From NCBI GenBank assembly GCA_900763175.1, contig CAAFJI010000323.1, positions 1 to 25,087 on the forward strand: DNA of 25,087 bases, written 5' to 3'. A program made the translations under genes and the position numbers. Of the stretch, positions 1 through 7,260 are shown piece after piece (position 1 is the stretch's first letter; every line of letters starts with the position of its first letter). The notes beneath the pieces were generated by a model that searched no databases, was not told the origin of the DNA, and saw only the letters and a list, made by a program, of their open reading frames with translations. The DNA comes from Lachnospiraceae bacterium (GTDB taxonomy: Bacteria > Bacillota > Clostridia > Lachnospirales > Lachnospiraceae).

Positions 1-4
1 ACTA

Positions 5-14
5 TTGTATACAA
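5..14. promoter_or_regulatory. FadR/FCD-type GntR operator candidate
   Basis: TTGTATACAA is a perfect 10-base palindrome located 21 bases before the ispE start. It fits the published operator pattern of the FadR subfamily of GntR regulators (t-GTM-KAC-a, here GTA-TAC). The second gene of the operon encodes exactly such a regulator, so autoregulation of ispE-gntR is a reasonable inference. The promoter itself lies outside or at the edge of the window and cannot be judged. Confidence 0.55.
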
Positions 15-35
15 AGTACAAAGGCGGAGGGAATT

Positions 36-893
36 ATGCGTTTACGTGCACTTGCAAAAATTAATCTTGGGCTTGATGTGGTTGGTAAGCGTGCGGATGG
101 ATACCACGAGGTTCGGATGATCATGCAGACCATACAGATGTATGACGTTCTGGAAATCCAGAAAAAGGAAGAACCTGGAATTTCGCTTACCACCAATATC
201 CCCTATGTTCCGACAGATGAGCGGAACCTTGTATATAAAGCAGCGAAGATGCTGATGGATGAATTTCATGTGAAAGAGGGGCTTTCCATGAATCTGGAAA
301 AGTTTATTCCGGTAGCTGCCGGTATGGCCGGAGGAAGTTCCGATGCAGCGGCAGCGTTTGTGGGAGTGAACCGGCTGTTTGGTCTTGGACTTTCTGAAAA
401 TGATCTGATGAAGCGGGCCGTGAAGGTGGGGGCAGATGTTCCTTATTGCGTCATGCGGGGAACTGCTCTTGCAGAGGGAATCGGTGAGAAGCTGACCCGA
501 CTTCCCCGACTGCCGCACTGCTATGTTCTGGTAGGAAAGCCTGGCGTGAATGTTTCTACCAAGGCAGCCTACGAGAGCCTGAGGCTGGATGATCCGGCAA
601 TGGTGCACCCGGATATTGACGGTATGGCCCAGGCAATCCGGCAGAATGACCTGGAGGGCGTCATTTCCAGAATGGGAAATTCCTTTGAGCCAGAGATCAT
701 TCGGAAATATCCTGTAATCCAGGAGATTAAGGACCTGATGGAGGCGGGCGGTGCACGGAAGGCCATGATGAGTGGAAGTGGCCCTACTGTGTTTGGCATT
801 TTTTATGAAAAAGAAAAAATGGAGCAGGCGGCAGCAGCGATAAGAGAAAGTCATCTTGCGAAGACCGTTTTTGCTACAGAAGTGTTTGGATGA
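36..893 (+). CDS. ispE: 4-diphosphocytidyl-2-C-methyl-D-erythritol kinase
   Basis: This cytosolic GHMP-family kinase phosphorylates the 2-hydroxyl of CDP-methylerythritol in the MEP pathway to isopentenyl diphosphate. The 285-residue length is normal for the family. Visible signatures are the N-terminal ALAKINLGLDV with Lys8, the glycine-rich ATP loop PVAAGMAGGSSDAA (about residues 92-105), and GADVPY with the catalytic Asp134. A C-terminal GHMP motif MMSGSGPTVFG is also present. The ATG is preceded by AAGGCGGAGGG at good spacing. It appears to be co-transcribed with the GntR-type regulator that starts 26 bases after its stop. The upstream side is cut by the window edge. Confidence 0.96.
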   Translation: MRLRALAKINLGLDVVGKRADGYHEVRMIMQTIQMYDVLEIQKKEEPGISLTTNIPYVPTDERNLVYKAAKMLMDEFHVKEGLSMNLEKFIPVAAGMAGGSSDAAAAFVGVNRLFGLGLSENDLMKRAVKVGADVPYCVMRGTALAEGIGEKLTRLPRLPHCYVLVGKPGVNVSTKAAYESLRLDDPAMVHPDIDGMAQAIRQNDLEGVISRMGNSFEPEIIRKYPVIQEIKDLMEAGGARKAMMSGSGPTVFGIFYEKEKMEQAAAAIRESHLAKTVFATEVFG

Positions 894-919
894 AATTCTT
901 AGAGGCGGAGGAAGTACAA

Positions 920-1594
920 ATGACAAGTGATTTCACAGTGCATATGGATGAGTATCTTCCATTGCGTGAGGTTGTGTTTAATACATTGCGGCAGGCAATC
1001 CTGAGGGGAGAGCTGAAGCCGGGAGAGAGACTGATGGAGATTGCCCTGGCAGAGAAGCTTGGAGTGAGCCGTACTCCTATTCGTGAGGCTATGCGTAAGC
1101 TGGAATTGGAAGGCCTTGTGGTGATGATTCCCAGACGGGGAGCACAGGTTGCCAATATCACAGAGAAGGACCTGAACGATGTCCTGGAGGTAAGAATCAC
1201 CCTGGAAAATCTGGCAATCGAAAAAGCCTGCAGCAATATGACTGAGGAAGATATCCGGGCACTGGAGGCAGCGGCCAGGGAGTTTGAACATACTTTTGAA
1301 GATGGAGATCTTGTAAAAATGGCGGAAGCGGATGTGAATTTCCATGAAGCCATTTATCGTGCGGCAGACAATAAGAGACTGATGCAGGTGCTGAATAATC
1401 TTCGTGAGCAGATTTACCGTTACCGTGTGGAATATCTGAAAGAAGATGATTCCAGAAACCGTCTGGTGAAAGAGCATGAGGAGATTACACAGGCCATCCG
1501 TGCAAGAGATGTGAAGCGTGCACAGGAGCTGTCCTTTGAGCATCTGGAGAATCAGAGAAGAGGCATCATTCAGGCTATCCGGGCGGAGGGATGA
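920..1594 (+). CDS. GntR-family transcriptional regulator, FCD (FadR) subfamily
   Basis: A 224-residue DNA-binding regulator. Residues about 8-75 form the winged helix-turn-helix, with GERLMEIALAEKLGVSRTPI and a following RKLELEGLV helix typical of GntR proteins. The rest is an all-helical FCD ligand domain that keeps the usual metal-site residues: Asp and His in EADVNFHEAIY, His in KEHEEI and His in FEHLENQ. I chose ATG 920 because GGCGGAGG ends 8 bases before it. An in-frame ATG at 890 would overlap the ispE stop but has no comparable ribosome site. The effector is unknown. Linkage to ispE and the upstream GTATAC palindrome suggest it controls its own operon. Confidence 0.93.
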   Translation: MTSDFTVHMDEYLPLREVVFNTLRQAILRGELKPGERLMEIALAEKLGVSRTPIREAMRKLELEGLVVMIPRRGAQVANITEKDLNDVLEVRITLENLAIEKACSNMTEEDIRALEAAAREFEHTFEDGDLVKMAEADVNFHEAIYRAADNKRLMQVLNNLREQIYRYRVEYLKEDDSRNRLVKEHEEITQAIRARDVKRAQELSFEHLENQRRGIIQAIRAEG

Positions 1595-1597
1595 AAC

Positions 1598-1762
1598 CTA
1601 GTACATCGTTTGCGAAATAACTATACCACTCACTTGTCTGTGAATCCGATTGCACAGGTATAAAAGCCTCGGCGTAGCCCGCTACGCCTGCGTTTTTATA
1701 CCTGCACACTCGAATCCATATCCTACGCAATTGGTATAGTTATTTACGAAACGATGTACTAG
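1598..1762. repeat. 165-base fold-back (MITE/REP-like) element
   Basis: Two 31-base terminal inverted arms (1598-1628 and 1732-1762) match at 28 of 31 positions and begin and end with CTAGTACATCG / CGATGTACTAG. Inside them lies a second inverted pair of 11 bases (1655-1665 and 1694-1704, CAGGTATAAAA) and a central perfect 8-base stem GGCGTAGC-CC-GCTACGCC (1671-1688). The centre of the inner hairpin coincides with the centre of the whole element. It starts three bases after the gntR stop, encodes nothing, and has no T-tract, so it is not an ordinary terminator. A non-autonomous transposable or dispersed palindromic repeat is the best reading; no other copy is in this window. Confidence 0.75.
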
Positions 1763-1845
1763 AGCGTGTATGAAAAATCATTCCTGCAAAATGGGGGAAT
1801 CATGTCTTTGCAAAAGTAACTCTTAATATAGACTTTGCTTAGAAA

Positions 1846-1899
1846 AATCCTGTACCTGCAGTTTCTGTTATGGAAACTGTCGGTGCAGGATTCTTTTTT
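1846..1899 (+). terminator. Rho-independent terminator after ispE-gntR
   Basis: AATCCTGTACCTGCAGTTTC pairs imperfectly with GAAACTGTCGGTGCAGGATT across a six-base loop, followed by TTCTTTTTT. It lies between gntR plus the fold-back element and the germination operon. Confidence 0.8.
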
Positions 1900-1979
1900 A
1901 TGTATAAAACACATCTGGTTTGGAAATTCTGAGAAGGATAGATAGCGTCTGTTTGAATAGGCCCAGGGAGGTGAACGGA

Positions 1980-3482
1980 TTGGATAAAAATAATACGATT
2001 GTTATGATTTCCAAAAAACTGCAGGAAAACGAAAAATACATCAGAGAGCGGCTGAAGGATTGCGGAGACATTCAGATTCGTCCTATGCGCTTGGGGGAGG
2101 AGCGCAAGGTGGACTGCCTGATGGTTTATATTGAAGTGGCTACTTCCAATATGATGCTGGAAGATTCTGCTCTTGGGCGGATGATTAGCCATTTCTGGGA
2201 AATTTCCCCGGAGAGAATACAGGAATTCGTAAAATACAATAGCCTGGGAATTGCAGATGTGAAAAAGTTCACAGATATGGAACAGGTGTGCCAGGGAATC
2301 CTGGCCGGAAATGCCGTATTCTTTCTGGATGGCTTCAGCGAGGCAATGAAAATTTCCAGCATCGGCTATCCTGGCATGGGTGTAACAGAGGTTGAGATGG
2401 AAAAGGTCCTCCGAGGTTCCAAAGAGGGCTTTTCCGATTCTGTGAAAATAAATTCCGCATTGATACGAAAGCGCATTCGTGATACCAGATTAAAGGTAGT
2501 GGAATATTATGTCGGAGAGCGATCCCACACTTTGATACAAATGGTATATATGGAGGATTTGGTGAGAGAGGAATTGCTGGAAGAGGTAAAGGAGCGGCTG
2601 GAAGAATTTCGTATCGATGGGATTCTGGACAGCGGAATGCTGGAGCAGCTGACTGAGGATTCCTGGCTTTCCCCTTTCCCCCAGTATCATACTACTGAAA
2701 GGCCAGACCGTGCAGCCCAGGAAATTCTAAACGGAAAAGTAGTCTTGCTATGTGACAATTCTCCTCTGGCTCTTGTTTTGCCAGGAGCATTCAACAGCTT
2801 TATGGAGAGCAGCGAGGATTGGTACAACCGTTTTGAGATGACCTCTTTTCTCAGAATGCTCCGCTATGTGGCAATGGCAGCGGCAACCTTACTTCCGGGA
2901 CTTTATCTTGCTGTAATCCGGTTTCACACACAGATCCTGCCTGTAAATATGATTCTCTCTTTTTCCCAGGCCAGGGCCGGAGTTCCTTTTTCCAGCGTGG
3001 CTGAGCTTCTCCTTCTGGAAATTTCCTTTGAACTCATTCGGGAAGCCGGTGTGAGGATTCCGGGAGCCCTTGGAAATGCTATGGGAATCGTGGGAGGATT
3101 GATTGTTGGTTCGGCAGCAGTAGAGGCCAATCTGGTCAGCCCTATTGTGGTGATGGTGGTTGCTATTACGGCACTGGGCTCTCTTTCCATTCCAAATGAG
3201 GAGTTCGCTTCAGCCTTTCGTCTTCTGAAATATTTTTTTCTGTTCCTGGGAGGCTACCTTGGGATTTTTGGCATTGTGGCAGGTGTTTATCTCACCGTTT
3301 CCCATCTGGCAGGGCTTTTAAGCTTTGGAGTCCCATATTTGGTACCTTTTGTGAAGAAAGACGCTACGAAAGGTATTGGCGCAGGCATTTGGCGTGTTCC
3401 TTTTAAAAAGAGATGGAGGCGCCCCTTGTATGCCAGAGATGCTGAGAAAGTACGGCTTGTGAAAGGGGAAAAGAAAAAATGA
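1980..3482 (+). CDS. Spore germination receptor subunit A (GerA family)
   Basis: A 500-residue GerA-type subunit of a nutrient germinant receptor, expected in the inner spore membrane. The N-terminal half is soluble and carries the family motif EGFSDSVKINSALIRKRIR near residue 150. The C-terminal half is membrane-embedded: segments start near residue 290 (YVAMAAATLLPGLYLAVI), followed by the conserved PGALGNAMGIVGGLIVG and VMVVAITALGSLSIPNEEF stretch near residue 390, which is diagnostic. I prefer the TTG start at 1980 because AGGGAGG ends 8 bases upstream; a TTG at 1920 is in frame but lacks a ribosome site. Its stop overlaps the next start as ATGA, so translation is coupled to the GerB/GerC fusion. 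No clear sporulation sigma promoter could be placed. Confidence 0.93.
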   Translation: MDKNNTIVMISKKLQENEKYIRERLKDCGDIQIRPMRLGEERKVDCLMVYIEVATSNMMLEDSALGRMISHFWEISPERIQEFVKYNSLGIADVKKFTDMEQVCQGILAGNAVFFLDGFSEAMKISSIGYPGMGVTEVEMEKVLRGSKEGFSDSVKINSALIRKRIRDTRLKVVEYYVGERSHTLIQMVYMEDLVREELLEEVKERLEEFRIDGILDSGMLEQLTEDSWLSPFPQYHTTERPDRAAQEILNGKVVLLCDNSPLALVLPGAFNSFMESSEDWYNRFEMTSFLRMLRYVAMAAATLLPGLYLAVIRFHTQILPVNMILSFSQARAGVPFSSVAELLLLEISFELIREAGVRIPGALGNAMGIVGGLIVGSAAVEANLVSPIVVMVVAITALGSLSIPNEEFASAFRLLKYFFLFLGGYLGIFGIVAGVYLTVSHLAGLLSFGVPYLVPFVKKDATKGIGAGIWRVPFKKRWRRPLYARDAEKVRLVKGEKKK

Positions 3483-5173
3483 AATTTGCAGAAAATAACA
3501 GGATTTCTCACAGGCAGCTGTACAGGCAGCTGATTCTTTCTTTTTTAGCTCCTTTTCTGCTGTGCCTTTTTGGAAATGGCGGGACTTTGGGGAAAAATGG
3601 GGTTGGGGGAACGGTTGTGGCGGTGATTTTACTGTTCTTCTATGTGATATTTCTCATGCGTCTGCGTCACAGCCTGGAAAATCCGGTAAAAACAGCAGGA
3701 TGGTTTGCCGGCTGCCTGACGGGAATCTTTTTTCTGATATATTGTGTTCTGACTGCGGCTTTTCTGCTGGCACTTCTGGGAGAAATCGTGACGGTAAGTC
3801 TGGGCACCGGTATTTCTAAGGGATGGCTCCTTCTTTTTTCTGTTCTGCTTTGCAGTCTTGGAACCAGCAGAGGAATCCAAAAGCGGGGAAGGATGGCTGA
3901 GGTATCGGGCGGTCTTGTGCTGGCTGCAGTTGCGCTCATGCTTCTGTTATCTGTGAGACAGGGAAAGTGGGAATATTTCCAGGAGATGCTTACAGATTCC
4001 AGATGGAATATGCGGGGAATTCTTACAGATTGTTACGGTGTGCTCTGTGCATTTTCCGGAATTGGCCTTTTGCCTTTTTCCCTGGCATATGTGGAGAAGA
4101 ACGGAAGTGCAGGGAAGACAGTGAGACTTGCCGTTGGAACCCTGGGTATTTTATTGATTTTGGTGGAACTATTGCTGCCTGCTATATTTGGCTGGGAGCG
4201 ATTGAAATATGAAACGGTTCCCATTTTTCCGTTGCTTGCTGGTGCGAATCTGCCGGGAAATGTTCTGGCACGGTTTGATGTACTGTGGATGAGCTTTTTG
4301 TTGTACAGCCTTTTGTTTTCTATTGGAAGTTTACTTCATTATGGACATTTGCTGGCGGAAAAAACAGGGCTGGGATCTGGAAAGGGGTGGATTTGTGTGG
4401 CGGTTTATTTGCTGGCTCTCTTTCCTGTCGGAGATGTTGGCATTCAGAAGTATTTCCGGATTTATCTTGGCTATATTTTTGTTCCGGGAATGCTGATCTT
4501 TCAGGCACTTTTTTTCTTTTGGGGATGGAAGAAGCGGAAAAAGAATGGGAAAGCAACGGGGCTTGTGTTAGTGCTTCTGGGGGCTGGGATGATGGGGAGT
4601 CTTAGTGGATGCGGCGGTGTGGAGCCGGAGAAACGGCTGTATCCGTTGGCAATGGGGGCGGATATGGAGGGGGAGAAGTTTCTTATTACCCTGGGAACAC
4701 CAGACCTTCCCAAGGCTACCGGTCAGGAAAAGAACGGAGAGGATGAGGAAAAGAAAGCTCTTGAAATAAAGGGAAAAACCTTTGATGAGATTGAGGATAA
4801 TTACAGAAAAACACAGGAGAAATATCTGGATCCGGGGCATTTGGAGATTCTGGTGTTTGGAAAATCGGTTCTTGAGCAGGAGCACTGGAAGAGGGTGCTG
4901 GAATTTTTGCAGAAAAATCCAACAGTGGGGGAAAATGTGTACGTTTTCCAGGCGGAAAATGCAGGAAAAACGGTAGGATGGAGTAGCCCTCGGCAGACTT
5001 CTCTCGGGGAATATGTGTCTTCCCTTCTTGAGAATAATCCGGATGAAATCCCAGAGGAAGCTGTGACACTTCGGGAGGTGTATTATCAGATGTACGAAAG
5101 TGGAAAACTTCCGGAATTGCCTGAGCTGAAAGTGGACAATGAGAATCTGGAGGTAATTTTTAACAAAGAATAA
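3479..5173 (+). CDS. GerB-type transporter fused to a shortened GerC lipoprotein domain
   Basis: A 564-residue protein joining two germinant receptor subunits that are normally separate. Residues 1-350 resemble GerB (APC-superfamily permease): the start NRISHRQLYRQ, then about ten hydrophobic segments. A basic stretch KKRKKNGK (351-358) and hydrophobic run then lead to LSGC with Cys378, a canonical lipobox and signal peptide for a GerC lipoprotein. Residues 379-564 match the GerC N-terminal domain (KRLYPLAMGADMEGEKFLITL, then YLDPGHLEILVFGKSVLEQ). At about 187 residues it is roughly half of a usual GerC, so the C-terminal domains are absent. There is no stop or frameshift at the junction. Signal peptidase II cleavage at Cys378 could split it into two subunits after translation; this is inference. 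Confidence 0.88.
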   Translation: MKFAENNRISHRQLYRQLILSFLAPFLLCLFGNGGTLGKNGVGGTVVAVILLFFYVIFLMRLRHSLENPVKTAGWFAGCLTGIFFLIYCVLTAAFLLALLGEIVTVSLGTGISKGWLLLFSVLLCSLGTSRGIQKRGRMAEVSGGLVLAAVALMLLLSVRQGKWEYFQEMLTDSRWNMRGILTDCYGVLCAFSGIGLLPFSLAYVEKNGSAGKTVRLAVGTLGILLILVELLLPAIFGWERLKYETVPIFPLLAGANLPGNVLARFDVLWMSFLLYSLLFSIGSLLHYGHLLAEKTGLGSGKGWICVAVYLLALFPVGDVGIQKYFRIYLGYIFVPGMLIFQALFFFWGWKKRKKNGKATGLVLVLLGAGMMGSLSGCGGVEPEKRLYPLAMGADMEGEKFLITLGTPDLPKATGQEKNGEDEEKKALEIKGKTFDEIEDNYRKTQEKYLDPGHLEILVFGKSVLEQEHWKRVLEFLQKNPTVGENVYVFQAENAGKTVGWSSPRQTSLGEYVSSLLENNPDEIPEEAVTLREVYYQMYESGKLPELPELKVDNENLEVIFNKE

Positions 5174-5225
5174 GGTGGAAAAAAACGGGAATACTTTTTG
5201 TAGTGAGAAACCACGGAGGTATTTT

Positions 5226-5489
5226 ATGGAGCAATTAAGAAAAGTGGCAAGCAATTGGAAAACCAGGCTGGCAGCAGCTCTTATTATTGCCGGACTGGCA
5301 GTGGCGGCAGGGAACGGTACTTCCCCGCTTCTTGCCTGGTGGGGAACTCTCTACCCTCAGTTTTGCATGGCGGGAGAATACAGGGAAAAAGAGGAGACAG
5401 CACCGGAAAGAGATGAGATAACCGTGCGTTTTCATTTCTGGCTGCTGGAATTTCTGGCTAAAGAAGGAGCAGGAGGAGCAGGTTTATAA
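5226..5489 (+). CDS. Small membrane-anchored protein of the germination operon (unknown function)
   Basis: An 87-residue protein starting at ATG 5226, with CACGGAGG ending 7 bases before it. An in-frame GTG at 5175 would add 17 residues but has no good ribosome site. After a basic N-terminus (about residues 1-16) comes one hydrophobic helix with LAAALIIAGLAVAAG, then a tail rich in charge and aromatics (LLAWWGTLYPQF, EYREKEETAPERDE, RFHFWLLEFLAKEG). It follows the GerB/GerC fusion by 52 bases in the same direction and precedes a separate promoter, so it belongs to the germination operon. I do not recognise a family. A role as an accessory receptor subunit is only suggested by position. Confidence 0.7.
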   Translation: MEQLRKVASNWKTRLAAALIIAGLAVAAGNGTSPLLAWWGTLYPQFCMAGEYREKEETAPERDEITVRFHFWLLEFLAKEGAGGAGL

Positions 5490-5493
5490 GTGC

Positions 5494-5522
5494 TTGCAAC
5501 CCCTGCTCTTTGGTGTTAAAAT
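5494..5522 (+). promoter_or_regulatory. Sigma-A promoter for murI
   Basis: TTGCAA (5494-5499), a 17-base spacer, and TAAAAT (5517-5522) with an extended TGT just before the -10. It lies directly behind the small germination gene and about 95 bases before murI. Confidence 0.6.
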
Positions 5523-5616
5523 GAGGAAACAGACAAATTGAGGGCGCTGACAGATTGTACTGCATATGATGCAGGTAAGATTTGGACGCAGGCTCTGGAA
5601 TAGTGGAGAAGAATAA

Positions 5617-6438
5617 ATGAAAATAGATAGAGATGCTCCTGTCGGGGTGTTTGATTCTGGTATCGGAGGGCTTACCGTAGCCCGTGAGATCATGAGAAAT
5701 CTTCCGGCAGAGAAAATCGTATATTTTGGTGACACGGCCCGTGTACCTTATGGAAACAAATCCCGGGAAACGGTTATCCGTTATTCCCGTCAGATCATCC
5801 GCTTCTTAAGGGAACAGCAGGTGAAGGCCATTGTAGTTGCATGTAATACAGCCAGTGCTTTTGCCCTGGATGCCGTGCGTGAGGAATTCGACATTCCCAT
5901 ACTTGGTGTGATTGAGGCTGGTGCGAAGGTTGCGGCGCAGGTGACGAGAAATAAGCGCATTGGCGTGATCGGTACAGAGGGTACCGTAGGAAGTGGTATC
6001 CACGCAGAGGTTTTGAGGAAAATAGATCCGGAAATTACAGTCATTGGAAAGTCCTGTCCGTTGTTTGTTCCCCTTGTGGAGGAAGGATGGATCCACGATC
6101 CGGTGACAGTGGAGGTTGCCACCAGATACTTAAAGGAGCTTCAGGAAAAGGCTATCGACACCCTGATCCTGGGCTGTACCCATTATCCACTTCTCCGGTC
6201 TACCATAGGACAGATCATGGGAGAGGGCGTGCAGCTGGTGAATCCGGCTTATGAGACAGCACTTGAGCTTGGCAAGCTTCTGAAAGAACAAGATATACAG
6301 AGCACAGGCAAGACACAGTCTGATTTCCCATACCGCTTCTACGTAAGCGATCTGGCAGAGAAGTTCAAGGGCTTCGCCAATTCCATCCTGCCCTTTGACG
6401 TAGAGAAAACACAGAAAATTGATATTGAAAAATATTGA
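5617..6438 (+). CDS. murI: Glutamate racemase
   Basis: Cofactor-independent racemase converting L-glutamate to D-glutamate for peptidoglycan synthesis, cytosolic. The 273-residue length is typical. The N-terminal motif VGVFDSGIGGLTV has Asp13 and Ser14; the two catalytic cysteines are Cys76 in VVACNTAS and Cys187 in LGCTHYPLL, with His189 beside the second. GDTARVPYGNKS is also conserved. The ATG follows a GGAGAAG ribosome site. It is transcribed from its own promoter after the germination operon and is followed after 60 bases by the DUF1934 gene, with a shared terminator behind that. Confidence 0.97.
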   Translation: MKIDRDAPVGVFDSGIGGLTVAREIMRNLPAEKIVYFGDTARVPYGNKSRETVIRYSRQIIRFLREQQVKAIVVACNTASAFALDAVREEFDIPILGVIEAGAKVAAQVTRNKRIGVIGTEGTVGSGIHAEVLRKIDPEITVIGKSCPLFVPLVEEGWIHDPVTVEVATRYLKELQEKAIDTLILGCTHYPLLRSTIGQIMGEGVQLVNPAYETALELGKLLKEQDIQSTGKTQSDFPYRFYVSDLAEKFKGFANSILPFDVEKTQKIDIEKY

Positions 6439-6498
6439 TTGCTTTTCGGACAGAATGAAGCCGAAGGCAGCTAGAATTTATGAAATGGAAGAGATCAA

Positions 6499-6945
6499 AT
6501 GGAAAAAGAAGTACTGATTCATGTAAAAGGTTTACATATGATGGACGCTCCGGAGGGTGATGAGCCTATAGAGCTGGTAGTTCCAGGAGAATACTATTTC
6601 CGCAATGGAAGCCATTATCTTCGCTATGAAGAGATGATGGAGGACCACGGAGACACCACCATCAATTACATTAAGATTTCCCCCAAGGGAATGGAAGTTC
6701 GGAAAAAAGGCCAGGTAAACACCCATATGGTCTTTGAGCAGGGCAAACGGAACATGGCCCTTTACACCACACCGTTCGGAACTCTGGAAATGGGAATTTC
6801 CGCCACCAATCTGGAACTGAAGGAAAGTGACAGCCACATTGATATGCGTGTAAATTACTCTCTGGATATGAACCAGGAACACGTAGCAGACTGCTGTCTG
6901 GACATTCACGCACAGCCGAAAAATGCAGCAGGATTTGTGCTGTAA
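6499..6945 (+). CDS. DUF1934 family beta-barrel protein (YwiB-like)
   Basis: A 148-residue soluble protein matching the DUF1934 pattern: an opening strand EVLIHVKG, then ELVVPGEYYFRNGSHYLRYEE, the INYIKISPKGMEVRKKG segment, MVFEQGKRNMALYTTPFGTL and an alternating C-terminal strand VNYSLDMN. The family is predicted to form a calycin-like beta-barrel and is widespread in Firmicutes; its biochemical role is not established. No signal peptide is present. It sits 60 bases behind murI with GAAGAGATC as ribosome site and shares its terminator. Neighbourhood of murI suggests housekeeping expression only. Confidence 0.85.
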   Translation: MEKEVLIHVKGLHMMDAPEGDEPIELVVPGEYYFRNGSHYLRYEEMMEDHGDTTINYIKISPKGMEVRKKGQVNTHMVFEQGKRNMALYTTPFGTLEMGISATNLELKESDSHIDMRVNYSLDMNQEHVADCCLDIHAQPKNAAGFVL

Positions 6946-6979
6946 AATGCACTGCAAAAACAAAAAGATATGGAAACAG

Positions 6980-7022
6980 ATGCCGGGAGTAAAGGTAAAT
7001 AACTTTTGCCCTCGGTATTTTT
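6980..7022 (+). terminator. Rho-independent terminator after murI-DUF1934
   Basis: ATGCCGGGAGTAAAGG pairs with CTTTTGCCCTCGGTAT (several G-U pairs, one mismatch), loop of six bases, followed by TTTTT. Confidence 0.75.
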
Positions 7023-7064
7023 CGTGTAAAAAATTCTGCTGCATCTGTCTCTTTTTTTATAAAG

Positions 7065-7083
7065 TCAGAAATTCTGATACAAT
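7065..7083. promoter_or_regulatory. 13-base palindrome abutting a -10-like hexamer
   Basis: TCAGAAATTCTGA (7065-7077) is a perfect inverted repeat with one central base. TACAAT (7078-7083) follows immediately, about 180 bases upstream of the c-di-GMP gene. No convincing -35 is visible, so it may be an activated promoter or an operator. The remainder of 7023-7260 shows only the second promoter candidate and a small CCTTC/GAAGG hairpin; I looked for a c-di-GMP riboswitch core and found none. Confidence 0.3.
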
Positions 7084-7196
7084 TTTATGAAAGAAATGAG
7101 ATATGATTTCCTTCACAGGCAGGAAGGTAAAAAATATCTGATGCCGGATTTTTTGAGCTTAAAATCAAAAAAATCTGGGGGATAGGTTTAAAAAAC

Positions 7197-7225
7197 TTGA
7201 AAAAACAAAATGGGTTTGCTATCCT
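7197..7225 (+). promoter_or_regulatory. Candidate promoter of the GGDEF/EAL gene
   Basis: TTGAAA (7197-7202), 17-base spacer, TATCCT (7220-7225) with an upstream TGC (extended -10). An alternative -10, TATACT at 7229-7234, has no matching -35. The start codon is 36 bases further down. Confidence 0.35.
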
Positions 7226-7260
7226 GTTTATACTTATGCAGTTTTATATGGGGGCCAAAC

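Noticed and set aside
42..926. A 294-codon minus-strand frame across ispE.
   Set aside because: Shadow of ispE, which has all catalytic motifs; its product has no recognisable domain.
4568..5254. A 228-codon minus-strand frame across the GerC part of the fusion.
   Set aside because: Antisense to a clear GerC domain with a lipobox; low-complexity Phe/Leu/His composition.
6439..6498. Possible separate promoter between murI and the DUF1934 gene.
   Set aside because: No -35/-10 pair with proper spacing; the gene is more simply read from the murI promoter.
7023..7260. A c-di-GMP (GEMM) riboswitch upstream of the GGDEF/EAL gene.
   Set aside because: I looked for the conserved GEMM core and found no matching sequence; only short palindromes and promoter-like boxes are present.
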